64,000 nt of DNA from Bacteroidales bacterium (GCA_017476575.1 JAFUZO010000008.1:1-64000), one strand, 5' to 3'; positions 1-9,512 are shown, counted from the first letter of the stretch. The notes: generated by a model not told the origin, from the sequence alone. Program-made: numbers and translations.

Positions 1-23
1 AGCATGAATCAGCCAAAACTGCT

Positions 24-54
24 CTTGCTTAACAATGATTATTGACTATCTTTG
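24..54 (+). promoter_or_regulatory. Bacteroidetes-type promoter for the fecR-susCD locus A
   Basis: A -7 element TATCTTTG at 47-54 matches the TAnnTTTG consensus of the Bacteroidetes housekeeping sigma factor. A -33-like CTTG lies at 24-27, and the 19-base spacing is the expected one. Transcription would start about 60-62, leaving a leader of roughly 95 bases before the first possible start codon. Prediction is by consensus match only. Confidence 0.55.
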
Positions 55-61
55 CACAACA

Positions 62-133
62 CCGGTTAACCTATATCAGGACGTTCAAGTCCTAACTCAT
101 TAACTCACAAATCCGGTAAACCTATTTTAGGAC
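62..133 (+). repeat. Pair of 21-base near-identical direct repeats in the leader of locus A
   Basis: Bases 62-82 and 113-133 are the same 21-mer with three mismatches (18 of 21 identical). Both begin CCGGT and end AGGAC, and the start-to-start distance is 51 bases. The end of the first copy can also form a 5-bp hairpin (AGGAC at 78-82 with GTCCT at 89-93). Both copies lie between the promoter and the fecR start, so a transcribed regulatory role or an old duplication is possible. No function can be assigned. Confidence 0.6.
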
Positions 134-154
134 AAGACACCTTGACCGGATATC

Positions 155-1063
155 ATGTCGGGAAAGCATCTACCACATCCATCCCTGAAAAACACACCTC
201 CTGCGCAATACGTGTTTGACGCAGCTGCGTTGTCTTTATTCCAAAATGAGAAGATGACCTTGAAAGACCCATACGAAATCATCGCGATAGCAGAGATGAA
301 GGATACGGCCCGGCGGCGGAAAGAGACCGTCGCTACGGTCGCCCTGTCCTCTGCCCTGACCTTGGTAGTCTGTCTGGCCGCCGTCCTCTTGTGGCTGCAG
401 CCCCGACAGGAGGAGATTCCGAAGACTATCCTCCTGACCTCGGCAGACTGCAAGGGTTCTTATGAACTGCCAGACGGTACGACCGTCTGGCTCAACCGGG
501 GCAGTTCCCTCACCTATGCCGGCGCCCTCGACGGCAAGACGCGTACCGTCAGCCTCACGGGTGAAGCCTATTTCGACGTCGCCAAGGATGCGGCCCACCC
601 CTTCATCGTGGAAGCCCGCGACCTCTCCATCCGGGTCCTCGGCACCAAGTTCACGGTGACCTCCTACGAGGACCGGCCGGTGAGCGCCTGCCTGGCGGAG
701 GGAAGCATCAGTGCCGACCTCACCAACGACAATCAGGTAACCCTCACTCCGGGACAGATGCTTGTCCTTTCGGAGGACGGCCTGCTCGAGAGCATCGAGA
801 GTGTCAACGCCCTCGACCACACCTCTTGGATCGGTGACCGGCTGGTCTTCCGGGATACTCCGCTCACCGACATCGCCAGGAGCCTGGAGCACTGGTATGG
901 CATCCGGATCCTCCTGTCGGACGAGGGGGCGGCCTCGAAGGTCCTCCTCTCGCTCACGGTGAAGGGCGGCGACGCCCGGGAAGTGATCCTGCCGCTGGTC
1001 GCAAAACTGTCCCATGCCGGCTTGGGCCGGCTGGAGGACGGAACTGTCTGCCTCACCTTGTAA
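155..1063 (+). CDS. FecR-family anti-sigma factor (locus A)
   Basis: Membrane-bound anti-sigma regulator expected to receive a signal from the STN domain of the SusC encoded next (1089). It has 302 residues: a short cytoplasmic N-terminus, one membrane segment at about 59-81 after the basic ARRRK stretch, the FecR sensor domain (motif LPDGTTVWLN, then GEAYFDVAKDAAHPF) and a C-terminal DUF4974-like region. The N-terminus is short compared with the FecR genes at 11849 and 43281. No ribosome binding site precedes 155, and bases 155-253 do not have the GC-rich third positions of the rest. The ATG at 254 (269 residues) is therefore a real alternative start. No partner sigma gene lies within the window; it would have to be further left or encoded elsewhere. 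Confidence 0.82.
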   Translation: MSGKHLPHPSLKNTPPAQYVFDAAALSLFQNEKMTLKDPYEIIAIAEMKDTARRRKETVATVALSSALTLVVCLAAVLLWLQPRQEEIPKTILLTSADCKGSYELPDGTTVWLNRGSSLTYAGALDGKTRTVSLTGEAYFDVAKDAAHPFIVEARDLSIRVLGTKFTVTSYEDRPVSACLAEGSISADLTNDNQVTLTPGQMLVLSEDGLLESIESVNALDHTSWIGDRLVFRDTPLTDIARSLEHWYGIRILLSDEGAASKVLLSLTVKGGDAREVILPLVAKLSHAGLGRLEDGTVCLTL

Positions 1064-1088
1064 TAACCAACCAATCCGATACCGCATC

Positions 1089-4000
1089 ATGCAACGACAC
1101 GTATCGGCCATCATCCTGGCCATCCTTTTCTCCATCCTGCCCCTGGCGGCGCAGCCGAAGGTGTCCGTACACCTCAAGCAGGTGCCGCTCCGGGAGGTCT
1201 TCTCCGCCATCGAGGCACAGACCGACTATTCCTTCTTCTACAACAGCAACGAGATCAACGCTTCCACCCAGGTTTCCCTGGATGTCGACGACGCCTCCAT
1301 CCAGGAGGCCGTGGGCAAGGTCCTGCCCGGTGTCGACTGCGCGGTCGGAAGCGGACGGGTCGTCCTGACCCGCCGTCCCCAGGCCCAGGGCGACACCCAG
1401 GTGAAGCGGGGGGCGCAACTGCGCGGTGTGGTCCGGGATGCGGACCGGCAGCCGCTGCCGGGCGCTTCCGTCGTGGTGGTCTCCGAGGGCAAGACCTACG
1501 GCGCCATCACGGACCTCGACGGCAACTTCGAACTCAGGATGCCGGTCGCCCCGAAGCCGAGGGACCCCATCACCTTCAGTTTCATCGGCTTCGTGGATGA
1601 GACCCGTGAAGTGGGTTCCGCCTCCTTCTTCGACATCACCCTCCAGGAAGACAACGACGTGCTGAGCGAGGTCGTGGTCGTCGGCTACGGCATCCAGCGC
1701 AAGGTCGACCTGACCGGTTCCGTCTCCTCGGTGAAGGACGAGGACATCGCCCGCCGCCCCGTCATGCGCGCGACCACCGCCCTCCAGGGCCTCGCCGCCG
1801 GCGTCACCGTGACCCAGACCAGCGGCCAGCCGGGCTCCGACGGTTCCACGATCCGTATCCACGGCATCGGCACCCTCAACGATTCCGACCCGCTGGTGCT
1901 CGTAGACGGCGTCTACGGAAGCCTCGACGCTATCAACCCCAACGACATCGAGTCCATCTCGGTCCTCAAGGACGCTGCCTCCGCGGCCATCTACGGTTCC
2001 CGGGCGGCGAACGGCGTCATCCTCGTCACCACCAAGCGCGGCACCTCGGACCGGATCACGGCCACCTACAACGGCTACACCGGTTTCCAGCGGGCGACCG
2101 CCCTGCCGGAGTTCGCCTCGAACTACGACTACATGGTGAGCATGAACCGGGCCTACGAGAATGTCGGGCAGTCCCCTCTCTACACGGAGGCCTACCTGCA
2201 GGACTGGCTCCGCTACCGGGCCGTCGACCCGGACCACTATCCTGACATCGACTGGCAGGACCTCCTGATGAACGGCTCCGGCTTCACCCAGAACCACCAT
2301 GCTTCCATCCGGGGCGGCTCCCAGCGGGTCCAGGCCTTCGCCTCCTTCTCCTACCAGAGCCAGGACGGTATCTTCGACCACTACAACACCGACCGGTATT
2401 CCGCACGGGCAAACATCTCGATGGAAATCTCCAAGCACCTGTCCGCTTCCATCAATCTGGACGGCCGTCGCGCTTCGACCCAGACGCCGACCTACGGCAA
2501 GTCCTTCGCCCTCGGCTACATCAACCGCGTGCCGGGTATCTACACCTGCATCCTGAGCGACGGCCGCTACGGGACCGGCTTCAACAACCGCAACCCGCTG
2601 GCCCTCATGATGGAAGGCGGCAACACCAATTCGACTACCGATGCCTTCAAGGGCTCCTTCAACCTTACGTTCAAGCCTTTCAAGGGATTCGCCGTCGACT
2701 TCGCCTTCACCCCGAGCCTGTCGAACACCTACAAGAAGGTGACCAAGAAGACGGTCGACTTCTACGACCCCGACCGCGTCGAACCGGCGGCCTCGGCCCC
2801 GGCCCAGAACTCCTTGAGCCAGTCCGACTCGAAGACGACCCAGGTGACGACCCAGATCATCGCCCGCTACAACACCAAGGTGGCGAAGGTCCATGACATC
2901 AGCCTCATGGGCGGTTACGAGCAGTTCACCTATGACACCCAGAGCATCAGCCTGGCCCGGGAAGGCTTCGTCCTCCCGCAATACGAGGTGATCGACGCCG
3001 GCTCCACCTCCGCCCTCGAGAACGGCGGGACCGCCAGCGCCTGGGCGCTCCTCTCCTTCTTCGGCCGCATGAACTACGCCTACAAGGACCGCTACCTCGT
3101 CGAGGCCAACTTCCGTGCGGATGCCTCCTCCCGTTTCGCGAAGGGGCACCGCTGGGGCCGTTTCCCTTCGGTATCCCTCGGCTGGCGTATGTCCGAAGAG
3201 TCCTTCATGCAGGGCATCAAGTGGCTGACGAACCTGAAACTGCGCGCCTCCTTCGGTACGCTCGGCAACCAGAGCATCGGTACCTATCCGGCCTACGCGA
3301 CCATCACCCTGGACCCGGTCTATTCCTTCGGCAACACATTCACCGACGGCGGCTACCAGGCGTCCTTCGGCAACCCGGTCATCTCCTGGGAGACCTCCCA
3401 CAACTGGAACTTCGGCCTGGATGCCTCCGTCTTCGACAACAAACTGTCCGGTTCCTTCGACTACTACATCAAGAACACCGACGGCATCCTCCTGAGACTG
3501 CCGCTCCCGGGAACGGCGGGACTCGCCGTGCCCTACCAGAACGCCGGCAAGGTGCGGAACAAGGGCTGGGACCTGGAACTCACCTACAAGGGCCATGTCT
3601 CCGATTTCCATTATTCCGCCTCCTTCAACCTCTCGGACGTCCACAACGAGGTCGTCGACCTCAAGGGCGCCGGTCCGATCATCAGCGGCTACGAGATCAT
3701 CGACGAAGGCTATCCGATCAAATCCCTCTACGGCTACAAGGCCGACGGCCTGTACCGCAGCGACGAAGAGGTCCTGAACGGTCCCGACCAGAGTTATTTC
3801 AAGTCGTACGGCAAGGGTGACATCCGGTATGTCAACATCACCGACGAGGACGGCACCACCAACACCATCAACGCCTACGACCGTACGGTCATCGGCAACC
3901 AGATTCCGCGGCTGACCTACGGCCTGAACCTCTGCGCCGACTGGAAAGGCTTCGACATGTCCCTCATGTTGCAGGGCATCGGCAAGCGGGACATCATCCT

Positions 4001-4379
4001 CACCAACGACTGCGTCTGGGCCCTGTACAACGCCGGCAAGATGCAGACCTGGATGCTGGACAACTGGACGGAGGACAACCCCCGGGCGAGTTATCCGCGC
4101 CTGATCTCGGGCTCGGAGCACAACAACTTCAACTATTCCTCGTTCTGGGTCTACAACGCCGCCTTCTGCCGCCTCAAGACGCTGCAACTCGGCTATACCC
4201 TGCCCGCCGGCCTGGTGGAGAAAGTCTCCCTCAAAAACGTCCGGTTCTATGTGACGGGCGACAACCTCTTCACCTGGACCGGCCTTCCGAAGGGCTGGGA
4301 TCCCGAGATGGGCAGCGGCGCCGCCGACATCTATCCCCTCGTGAAGACCTATCTCTTCGGTGTCCAAGTCACCTTCTAA
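1089..4379 (+). CDS. SusC/RagA-family TonB-linked outer-membrane transporter with STN domain (locus A)
   Basis: TonB-dependent outer-membrane importer, 1096 residues. It has a signal peptide (about 1-20, ending LPLAAQ), an STN signalling domain (about 24-96), and a carboxypeptidase-regulatory-like beta sandwich (about 115-195, DLDGNF). The plug carries VVVVGYG and the SusC hallmark LKDAASAAIYGSRAANGV. A long beta barrel follows, ending in aromatic F (FGVQVTF). The open frame extends back to 1014, but the ATG at 1089 begins the signal peptide and is preferred. The STN domain indicates ligand sensing through FecR. It is paired with the SusD gene at 4393 for substrate capture; the ligand is unknown. 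Confidence 0.95.
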   Translation: MQRHVSAIILAILFSILPLAAQPKVSVHLKQVPLREVFSAIEAQTDYSFFYNSNEINASTQVSLDVDDASIQEAVGKVLPGVDCAVGSGRVVLTRRPQAQGDTQVKRGAQLRGVVRDADRQPLPGASVVVVSEGKTYGAITDLDGNFELRMPVAPKPRDPITFSFIGFVDETREVGSASFFDITLQEDNDVLSEVVVVGYGIQRKVDLTGSVSSVKDEDIARRPVMRATTALQGLAAGVTVTQTSGQPGSDGSTIRIHGIGTLNDSDPLVLVDGVYGSLDAINPNDIESISVLKDAASAAIYGSRAANGVILVTTKRGTSDRITATYNGYTGFQRATALPEFASNYDYMVSMNRAYENVGQSPLYTEAYLQDWLRYRAVDPDHYPDIDWQDLLMNGSGFTQNHHASIRGGSQRVQAFASFSYQSQDGIFDHYNTDRYSARANISMEISKHLSASINLDGRRASTQTPTYGKSFALGYINRVPGIYTCILSDGRYGTGFNNRNPLALMMEGGNTNSTTDAFKGSFNLTFKPFKGFAVDFAFTPSLSNTYKKVTKKTVDFYDPDRVEPAASAPAQNSLSQSDSKTTQVTTQIIARYNTKVAKVHDISLMGGYEQFTYDTQSISLAREGFVLPQYEVIDAGSTSALENGGTASAWALLSFFGRMNYAYKDRYLVEANFRADASSRFAKGHRWGRFPSVSLGWRMSEESFMQGIKWLTNLKLRASFGTLGNQSIGTYPAYATITLDPVYSFGNTFTDGGYQASFGNPVISWETSHNWNFGLDASVFDNKLSGSFDYYIKNTDGILLRLPLPGTAGLAVPYQNAGKVRNKGWDLELTYKGHVSDFHYSASFNLSDVHNEVVDLKGAGPIISGYEIIDEGYPIKSLYGYKADGLYRSDEEVLNGPDQSYFKSYGKGDIRYVNITDEDGTTNTINAYDRTVIGNQIPRLTYGLNLCADWKGFDMSLMLQGIGKRDIILTNDCVWALYNAGKMQTWMLDNWTEDNPRASYPRLISGSEHNNFNYSSFWVYNAAFCRLKTLQLGYTLPAGLVEKVSLKNVRFYVTGDNLFTWTGLPKGWDPEMGSGAADIYPLVKTYLFGVQVTF

Positions 4380-4392
4380 TCCTGCATCCATC

Positions 4393-6069
4393 ATGAAAAA
4401 GTATCTCTATATCTTTGCAACCCTGATGCTGACCGGATGCATGGGCATCCTGGACCAGTATCCCAAGTCGGGGCCTTCCAACGAAACTTTCTTCTCGAAC
4501 GAGACGGAACTGACCCTCGGCGTCAACGCGGTCTACAAGACCCTCTACTGGTTCTCTTCCGAGAGTACGCTCATCCAGTTCCAACCCATGCTGGACGGCC
4601 TGACTGAAAACTATTACATCCGGGGTACGTATGGCGGCAACCTCAATGTCGTCCAGTCCGGCCAGGCTAACGGCGAGACCAGCCTCTTCGCAAGTGCCTG
4701 GAAGCATTTCTATGCCGCCATCGCCCAGGCGAACAACCTGCTCGACCACATGGACCGGGCGAAGGATGTCGTGACGGAGGAGTTCTACGACCGGATCCGG
4801 GCCGAGGCGCTGGTGATCCGCGCCTACCAGTACCACTACCTGGTCTTCCTCTACGGCGACGTACCCTTCGCCGACCACTTCCTGGAGTGGAACGAAGCCG
4901 ACCTGCCCAAGACCAAGGCGGAGACCATCATCGCCCGGATGGAGGAGGACCTCCAGTGGGCCTCCGAGCACCTGCCCGACACCTGGACCGGCGAGGATGC
5001 CGGCCGCGTCACCAGCGGCTTCGCCCTCGGCCTGAAGGCGCGCTACGCCCTCTATGCCGGCGACTACGAGACGGCCGCCGCGGCTGCCAAGGCGGTCATG
5101 GACAAGAAGGTCTACACGCTGTATCCCCAATACGGCGACCTCTTCCTCCATGTCGGCAAGGATGCCTCCGAGATCATGATGAACATCCGCTACCTGAACA
5201 CCATCCAGATCCATCACAACCCGAAGTACATCGGCACCCGCCTGTCCGATTGCTACTCCATCATCGTCCCGACCTGGACCCTCATCGACACCTATCAGTG
5301 CACCGACGGCAAGCGGATCGACCAGTCCCCGCTCTACGATGCCAAGCATCCTTTCGAGAACCGGGATCCGCGCCTGCGGGCCTCCATCCTCGTCCCGGGC
5401 GACTATCACAACGGCTACAAGTTCGAACCCTGCCCGGATTCGACGACGACGACCCTGATTGTCGGTGACAAGGTCACCCGCGTCCCGAACACCGACGCCA
5501 CCCATGCCTACCGTTCCCCGACCGGCTTCGTCTCCCGCAAGTACTGCGACGAGATCGACTGCCCGGAGAACGTGAAGAAGAGCGAACTGCCCGTCATCGT
5601 GATGCGCTATCCGGAAATCCTGCTGACCTACGCCGAGGCGCAATTGGAGCGGGGGATCGTGGACCAGTCCGTGGTGGACGCCATCAATGCCGTCCGCTGC
5701 CGCGAAAGCGTCGGGATGCCGGCGGTGAGCGTGTCCGACGGCGTGGACAAGATCCGCGAGACCCTGCGCTACGAGCGGAACGTCGAGTTCCAGATGGAGG
5801 GCCTGCACTGGTTCGACATCAAGCGATGGAAGACGGCGGAGAAAATCATGCCCGGCCGTCTCCTGGGACGCCGCCAGCGGGCCAACTGGTACGATGCCGT
5901 CATTCCGACCTTCAACGAATACGGCAAGCCGGTCTATGCCGACGAGTCCATCTTCGAGTCGCTCGGCGAACTGGTCTTCGACCCGGCCACCAGCTATAAC
6001 TGGCCCATTCCGCAGAGCGAGATCGACCTGAACCCCCTGCTCGCCGAGCCTGCAAAATCCGCTGAATGA
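4393..6069 (+). CDS. SusD/RagB-family substrate-binding lipoprotein (locus A)
   Basis: Surface lipoprotein of 558 residues that caps the SusC barrel and binds the substrate. The signal peptide ends in a lipobox LTGC with lipidated Cys16. After it comes the typical DQYP N-terminus, a TPR-rich alpha domain, and the conserved C-terminal family signatures FQMEGLHWFDIKRW and YNWPIPQSEIDLNP. The start at 4393 lies 13 bases after the susC stop. An upstream in-frame ATG at 4360 lies inside susC and would spoil the signal peptide. The stop overlaps the next start (ATGA), so translation of the downstream EEP gene is probably coupled. Confidence 0.94.
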   Translation: MKKYLYIFATLMLTGCMGILDQYPKSGPSNETFFSNETELTLGVNAVYKTLYWFSSESTLIQFQPMLDGLTENYYIRGTYGGNLNVVQSGQANGETSLFASAWKHFYAAIAQANNLLDHMDRAKDVVTEEFYDRIRAEALVIRAYQYHYLVFLYGDVPFADHFLEWNEADLPKTKAETIIARMEEDLQWASEHLPDTWTGEDAGRVTSGFALGLKARYALYAGDYETAAAAAKAVMDKKVYTLYPQYGDLFLHVGKDASEIMMNIRYLNTIQIHHNPKYIGTRLSDCYSIIVPTWTLIDTYQCTDGKRIDQSPLYDAKHPFENRDPRLRASILVPGDYHNGYKFEPCPDSTTTTLIVGDKVTRVPNTDATHAYRSPTGFVSRKYCDEIDCPENVKKSELPVIVMRYPEILLTYAEAQLERGIVDQSVVDAINAVRCRESVGMPAVSVSDGVDKIRETLRYERNVEFQMEGLHWFDIKRWKTAEKIMPGRLLGRRQRANWYDAVIPTFNEYGKPVYADESIFESLGELVFDPATSYNWPIPQSEIDLNPLLAEPAKSAE

Positions 6070-7019
6070 TGAAAAGGATACATTTCTTGTTGTCTGTGCT
6101 CCTGACCCTCGGTGCGTGCTCCCATGCCGCGCCGGAGGGGCAGGAGAATACGGAGACCCCGGAGGGGCCGACCCCGTCCGGACCCTACCGGATGGAACTG
6201 ACCCTTTCGAGTTACAACGTCCTCGGGGTTGAATCGAAGGCCGCCTGGGCACCCCGCAAAGAGCCCATCCACGCCATCGTGGTCCGGGAAGACCACGATC
6301 CGGACGTGATCTCGTTCCAGGAGTGTGCGGCCGACCCGATGCGCAGCGACCTCCAGACGATGTTCGCCGACACCTACGACTTCCATGTCATCAGCATCTC
6401 CGGTGCTTCCCCGGCCCTCGTCGCCTGGAAGAGGGACCGCTTCTCCCTGGTGTCCGGCGGCGCCTTCGACATGGCGCCAGGGTCCGAATTCACCGCCAGC
6501 CGGTATGCCCACTGGGTCCGGCTCCGCGAGAAGGAGAGCGGCCGGGACTTCCTCATGTACGATATCCACCTCAAGACGAACGGGACGGTCTCCTACCAGC
6601 AACTCCGCTATGACAGCATCCAGCTGCTCGTGCCCAACGTGAACGCCCGCGCCAAGACCTACGGCGATATCCCCGCCGTCATCTGCGGCGACTTCAACAA
6701 CTACCTGAACACCATCGATGGCGGGGTCATCTCCGGTCCGGCCGCGTGCAAGGCGCTCGGCTTCACGGACGCGGCTACCGCCACCACCGACAAGAAGAAC
6801 TTCTACTACAAGACCTCCGGCACCGACATGACCGGCAAGGCGGTGAAGTGGTCCAGCAAGGACAGCCGCATCGACTTCATCTTCCTCGCCCCCGGCATCG
6901 AGGTCTCTTCCTACCAGACCGTCATCGACTTCGTCGACGGCTCCGACATCAACCTCCATACCCCGGTCCCATCCGACCACCATCCGGTCAGCGCCCGGCT
7001 TGTCCTGCAATACGAATAA
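6066..7019 (+). CDS. Endonuclease/exonuclease/phosphatase (EEP) family lipoprotein
   Basis: Secreted metal-dependent phosphodiesterase-fold lipoprotein of 317 residues, lipobox LGAC (Cys18). All catalytic motifs of the EEP (DNase I-like) superfamily are visible in order: SSYNVL, ISFQE, YDIHLKT, GDFNNY, RIDFIF and SDHHPV. Family members cleave phosphodiesters in nucleic acids, sphingomyelin or inositol phosphates, and the exact substrate cannot be told from sequence. It starts inside the susD stop (ATGA). This places it as the first accessory enzyme of locus A, likely at the outer face of the outer membrane. ATG at 6069 is an equivalent alternative start. Confidence 0.9.
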   Translation: MMKRIHFLLSVLLTLGACSHAAPEGQENTETPEGPTPSGPYRMELTLSSYNVLGVESKAAWAPRKEPIHAIVVREDHDPDVISFQECAADPMRSDLQTMFADTYDFHVISISGASPALVAWKRDRFSLVSGGAFDMAPGSEFTASRYAHWVRLREKESGRDFLMYDIHLKTNGTVSYQQLRYDSIQLLVPNVNARAKTYGDIPAVICGDFNNYLNTIDGGVISGPAACKALGFTDAATATTDKKNFYYKTSGTDMTGKAVKWSSKDSRIDFIFLAPGIEVSSYQTVIDFVDGSDINLHTPVPSDHHPVSARLVLQYE

Positions 7020-7033
7020 CACGAATGATAACT

Positions 7034-9127
7034 ATGAAACCACAGAGAACCTTATGGCTCGCCGCAGCGGCGCTCATCGCGCTGGCCGCGTGCAACAATG
7101 AAAAGGAAGACAACGGCAAGGAGACCAAGACTTCCTTCCTGGATGTCAACGTAACCTTCAAGCATGTCCGGGTCTCCCCGGCCGAAGGGCAGAAACTGAC
7201 GGTCAGCCTGTACACATCCGATGTGGCCGGCAAGGAGGTCGCTGCCCTCACCGCCGCCCGCACCGAGTCCGTCACCCTCACGGCGGCCCAGGCCTCCGCC
7301 GGCCTACGGGTCACCTTCGACAACCTCGACCGCTCCGCCGGCCACCTGTATGTCTTCGCCTATGTCGACATCGATGCCGACAGCCAGGTCTCTGACGGCG
7401 ACCTGGCCTCCTGGCTGGGCGGCACGCCGGAGGATGTGGCCGAAGGGAAGGCCACCCCGACTGACGTCAACGGCGAGTATGCCGTCAACCTGAAGGTCGA
7501 CGCCCTCATCGGGGAAGGGGAGTTCATCGTCCCCGACGGCTTCGTGGCCGACTTCGACAAGAACCTCTATACCATCGTGACGGTCGGCCCGCACTTCTGG
7601 ACCGGCGAGAACCTCCGTACCACCCACTTCCAGGACGGTACCGAGATTACCGTCCTGATGGCCGGTGACAACATCGGCGAGTACTCCACTCCGGCCGTCG
7701 TGAACGCCTACCCGAACGACGAGGCGCTCTCCGCGAAGATGGGCTACTACTACAACTGGTATGCCGCTTCCGAGAAAAACCCCTGCCCGGAAGGCTGGCG
7801 CATCCCTTCGGATGACGACTGGCTCGATGCCGAGCGCTACATCGCCCCCAGGGCGACCGACCTGGGGGTCGACCATACGGACGCTCCGCAGAAGAATGCC
7901 TTCCGGGGCGCATCCGAGAATGCCGCCGTCCCCTTCAAGACCGCCGAGATGGACTTCGGTGGCGACAACAGCACCGGATTGAACTTCTACCCGGCCGGTA
8001 TCTACGATGCCGCCGTCGCCAAGGGCTATGACGCCGATACGAAGATCTGTGTCATCTGGACCACGGACAGTTATCCGTCCCTGGAGACGAACGCTGTCCG
8101 CCGCTTCTTCCAGCACAACCAGGCCGGTATCGGCCGCGGCACCGACAAGAAGAACCGCGGCCAGTCCCTCCGCTGCATCAAGGACAACCCGGATTATGTG
8201 AAGAAGACCCCGCTCAAGGCTCCTGAGCTTACGGTCGAAGGCACCGTCGTCTCCTGGGCAGCCGTAGAGGGCGCATCCGCCTACATGGTCTCGGTCAACG
8301 GCGAGGAGGAAATCGCGGTGACCGCCACCTCCTTCGATGTCGCTTCCGTCAAGGAGGCCCAGGCCGAGGACAAGACCTACACCGTGACGGTATATGCCAC
8401 CGGTGACGAGACCCTCTACACCCCATCGCCTGTGGCGTCGGCCAACGTGACCATCACCGGTGTCGGCGGCGACGAGAAGCAGTATGTCAAGGACTACGAC
8501 GGCAACGAGTACGAGATTGTGACCATCGGCACCCAGACCTGGATGCGCGAGCATCTCAGGACCACCCGCTTCCAGGACGGTACGGCCATCTCCAAACTCG
8601 AAGGCGACGCCTTTAAGGCGGCGACGGATGCGGCTTATGTGAATCCGTTCAGCGAAGAGGATGTCAAGACGTTCGGCTACCTGTACAACTGGTATGCGGC
8701 TACGGAGAAGAACCCTTGCCCGTCCGGCTATCATGTCCCTTCCGATGACGAGTTCCTGATTCTCGAACGTTACATCTCCGGAAACGAGTCCCTGGATGCC
8801 GACAAGTCCCAGGCTGATTTCGCCAGCAATGTGTACCGGGAGGCCGACAGCGGGCTAGGTACGGCCATGAAGACGTCCGACTATTCCTTCGGCGGCGCCG
8901 ATGATTCAGCCTTCAATGCCATGCCGGCCGGCACGTATTCGAATGCGCTGTCCAAGGACTTCAGTGCGTCTACTAAGATCTGCGTCCTCTGGACGACGAC
9001 TCCGTTCGAGGCTAAGGAGGCCAATGCGATGCGTCGGATGTTCCAACATAATCAGAAAGGCTCCGGCCGTGGCTCTGCTGCCAAGGTTGCCGGCCAGTCC
9101 ATCCGCTGCGTGAAGGACAGCGAGTAA
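7034..9127 (+). CDS. Lipoprotein with two FISUMP (Fibrobacter succinogenes major paralogous) domains
   Basis: A 697-residue lipoprotein, lipobox LAAC (Cys20). The N-terminal domain (about 35-175) is beta-rich. Two FISUMP domains follow (about 180-390 and 485-697), joined by a fibronectin type III-like segment (about 395-475). The repeated marks are LRTTHFQDGT/LRTTRFQDGT, YNWYAA.EKNPCP.G, VPSDDEFL-type, FFQHNQ/MFQHNQ and GQS.RCIKD/CVKD. The domain is common in surface proteins of fibre-associated bacteria, with an unknown biochemical role, perhaps binding. ATG at 7025 is an alternative start three codons upstream. The gene lies 14 bases after the EEP gene. Third positions become less GC-rich towards the 3-prime end. 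Confidence 0.86.
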   Translation: MKPQRTLWLAAAALIALAACNNEKEDNGKETKTSFLDVNVTFKHVRVSPAEGQKLTVSLYTSDVAGKEVAALTAARTESVTLTAAQASAGLRVTFDNLDRSAGHLYVFAYVDIDADSQVSDGDLASWLGGTPEDVAEGKATPTDVNGEYAVNLKVDALIGEGEFIVPDGFVADFDKNLYTIVTVGPHFWTGENLRTTHFQDGTEITVLMAGDNIGEYSTPAVVNAYPNDEALSAKMGYYYNWYAASEKNPCPEGWRIPSDDDWLDAERYIAPRATDLGVDHTDAPQKNAFRGASENAAVPFKTAEMDFGGDNSTGLNFYPAGIYDAAVAKGYDADTKICVIWTTDSYPSLETNAVRRFFQHNQAGIGRGTDKKNRGQSLRCIKDNPDYVKKTPLKAPELTVEGTVVSWAAVEGASAYMVSVNGEEEIAVTATSFDVASVKEAQAEDKTYTVTVYATGDETLYTPSPVASANVTITGVGGDEKQYVKDYDGNEYEIVTIGTQTWMREHLRTTRFQDGTAISKLEGDAFKAATDAAYVNPFSEEDVKTFGYLYNWYAATEKNPCPSGYHVPSDDEFLILERYISGNESLDADKSQADFASNVYREADSGLGTAMKTSDYSFGGADDSAFNAMPAGTYSNALSKDFSASTKICVLWTTTPFEAKEANAMRRMFQHNQKGSGRGSAAKVAGQSIRCVKDSE

Positions 9128-9129
9128 CC

Positions 9130-9510
9130 CGCTTCTTTAACAGTTATGCCTACTGCGTCGACGGTGAGACCCTGGAGTTGAAGTGGAAATATGCCTACCT
9201 GCCCGGAACGAACAATGCATTCAACTATTCGCACCCATGCTCCGATACGGAGGGCAACTTCTACATCTCGGCCGGCCAGGTGGTCAACCAGAACTTCATC
9301 TTCGGTCCGGACGGTTCCGTCAAGTCCCAATGGAGTTACGAGACCGAGGACAAGTCGATGGGTGGCAACAACTTCCTGGACGGCGTCCTGTACAGCGCCT
9401 TTGTCGGTACGGCGGATACGGATGGCGGTGTCTTTGTCGGTAAATATGTCGGCGGAATCCGTTATACAGCCCATGGAATCGATATATGCGGCTCATGTGC
9501 TATCAATTGA
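9130..9510 (+). pseudogene. Remnant of a PQQ-like beta-propeller protein gene
   Basis: Between the FISUMP stop and the next lipoprotein there are 385 bases with no intact gene. One frame from about 9130 to the TGA at 9508-9510 reads as protein without any proper start or signal peptide; the only start-like codon is TTG at 9178. Its text resembles blades of PQQ/BamB-like propellers: LKWKYAYLPG, DTEGNFYISAG, FGPDGSVKSQW, GGVFVGKYVGG. After about 9470 the frame stops making sense. The best reading is an internal piece of a propeller gene left by deletion or recombination. A short genuine protein from an unusual start cannot be excluded. Confidence 0.5.
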
Positions 9511-9512
9511 TA

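Noticed and set aside
1053-4394. A 1113-codon minus-strand open frame
   Set aside because: Antisense to the locus A susC; no start context, no domain, same shadow composition.
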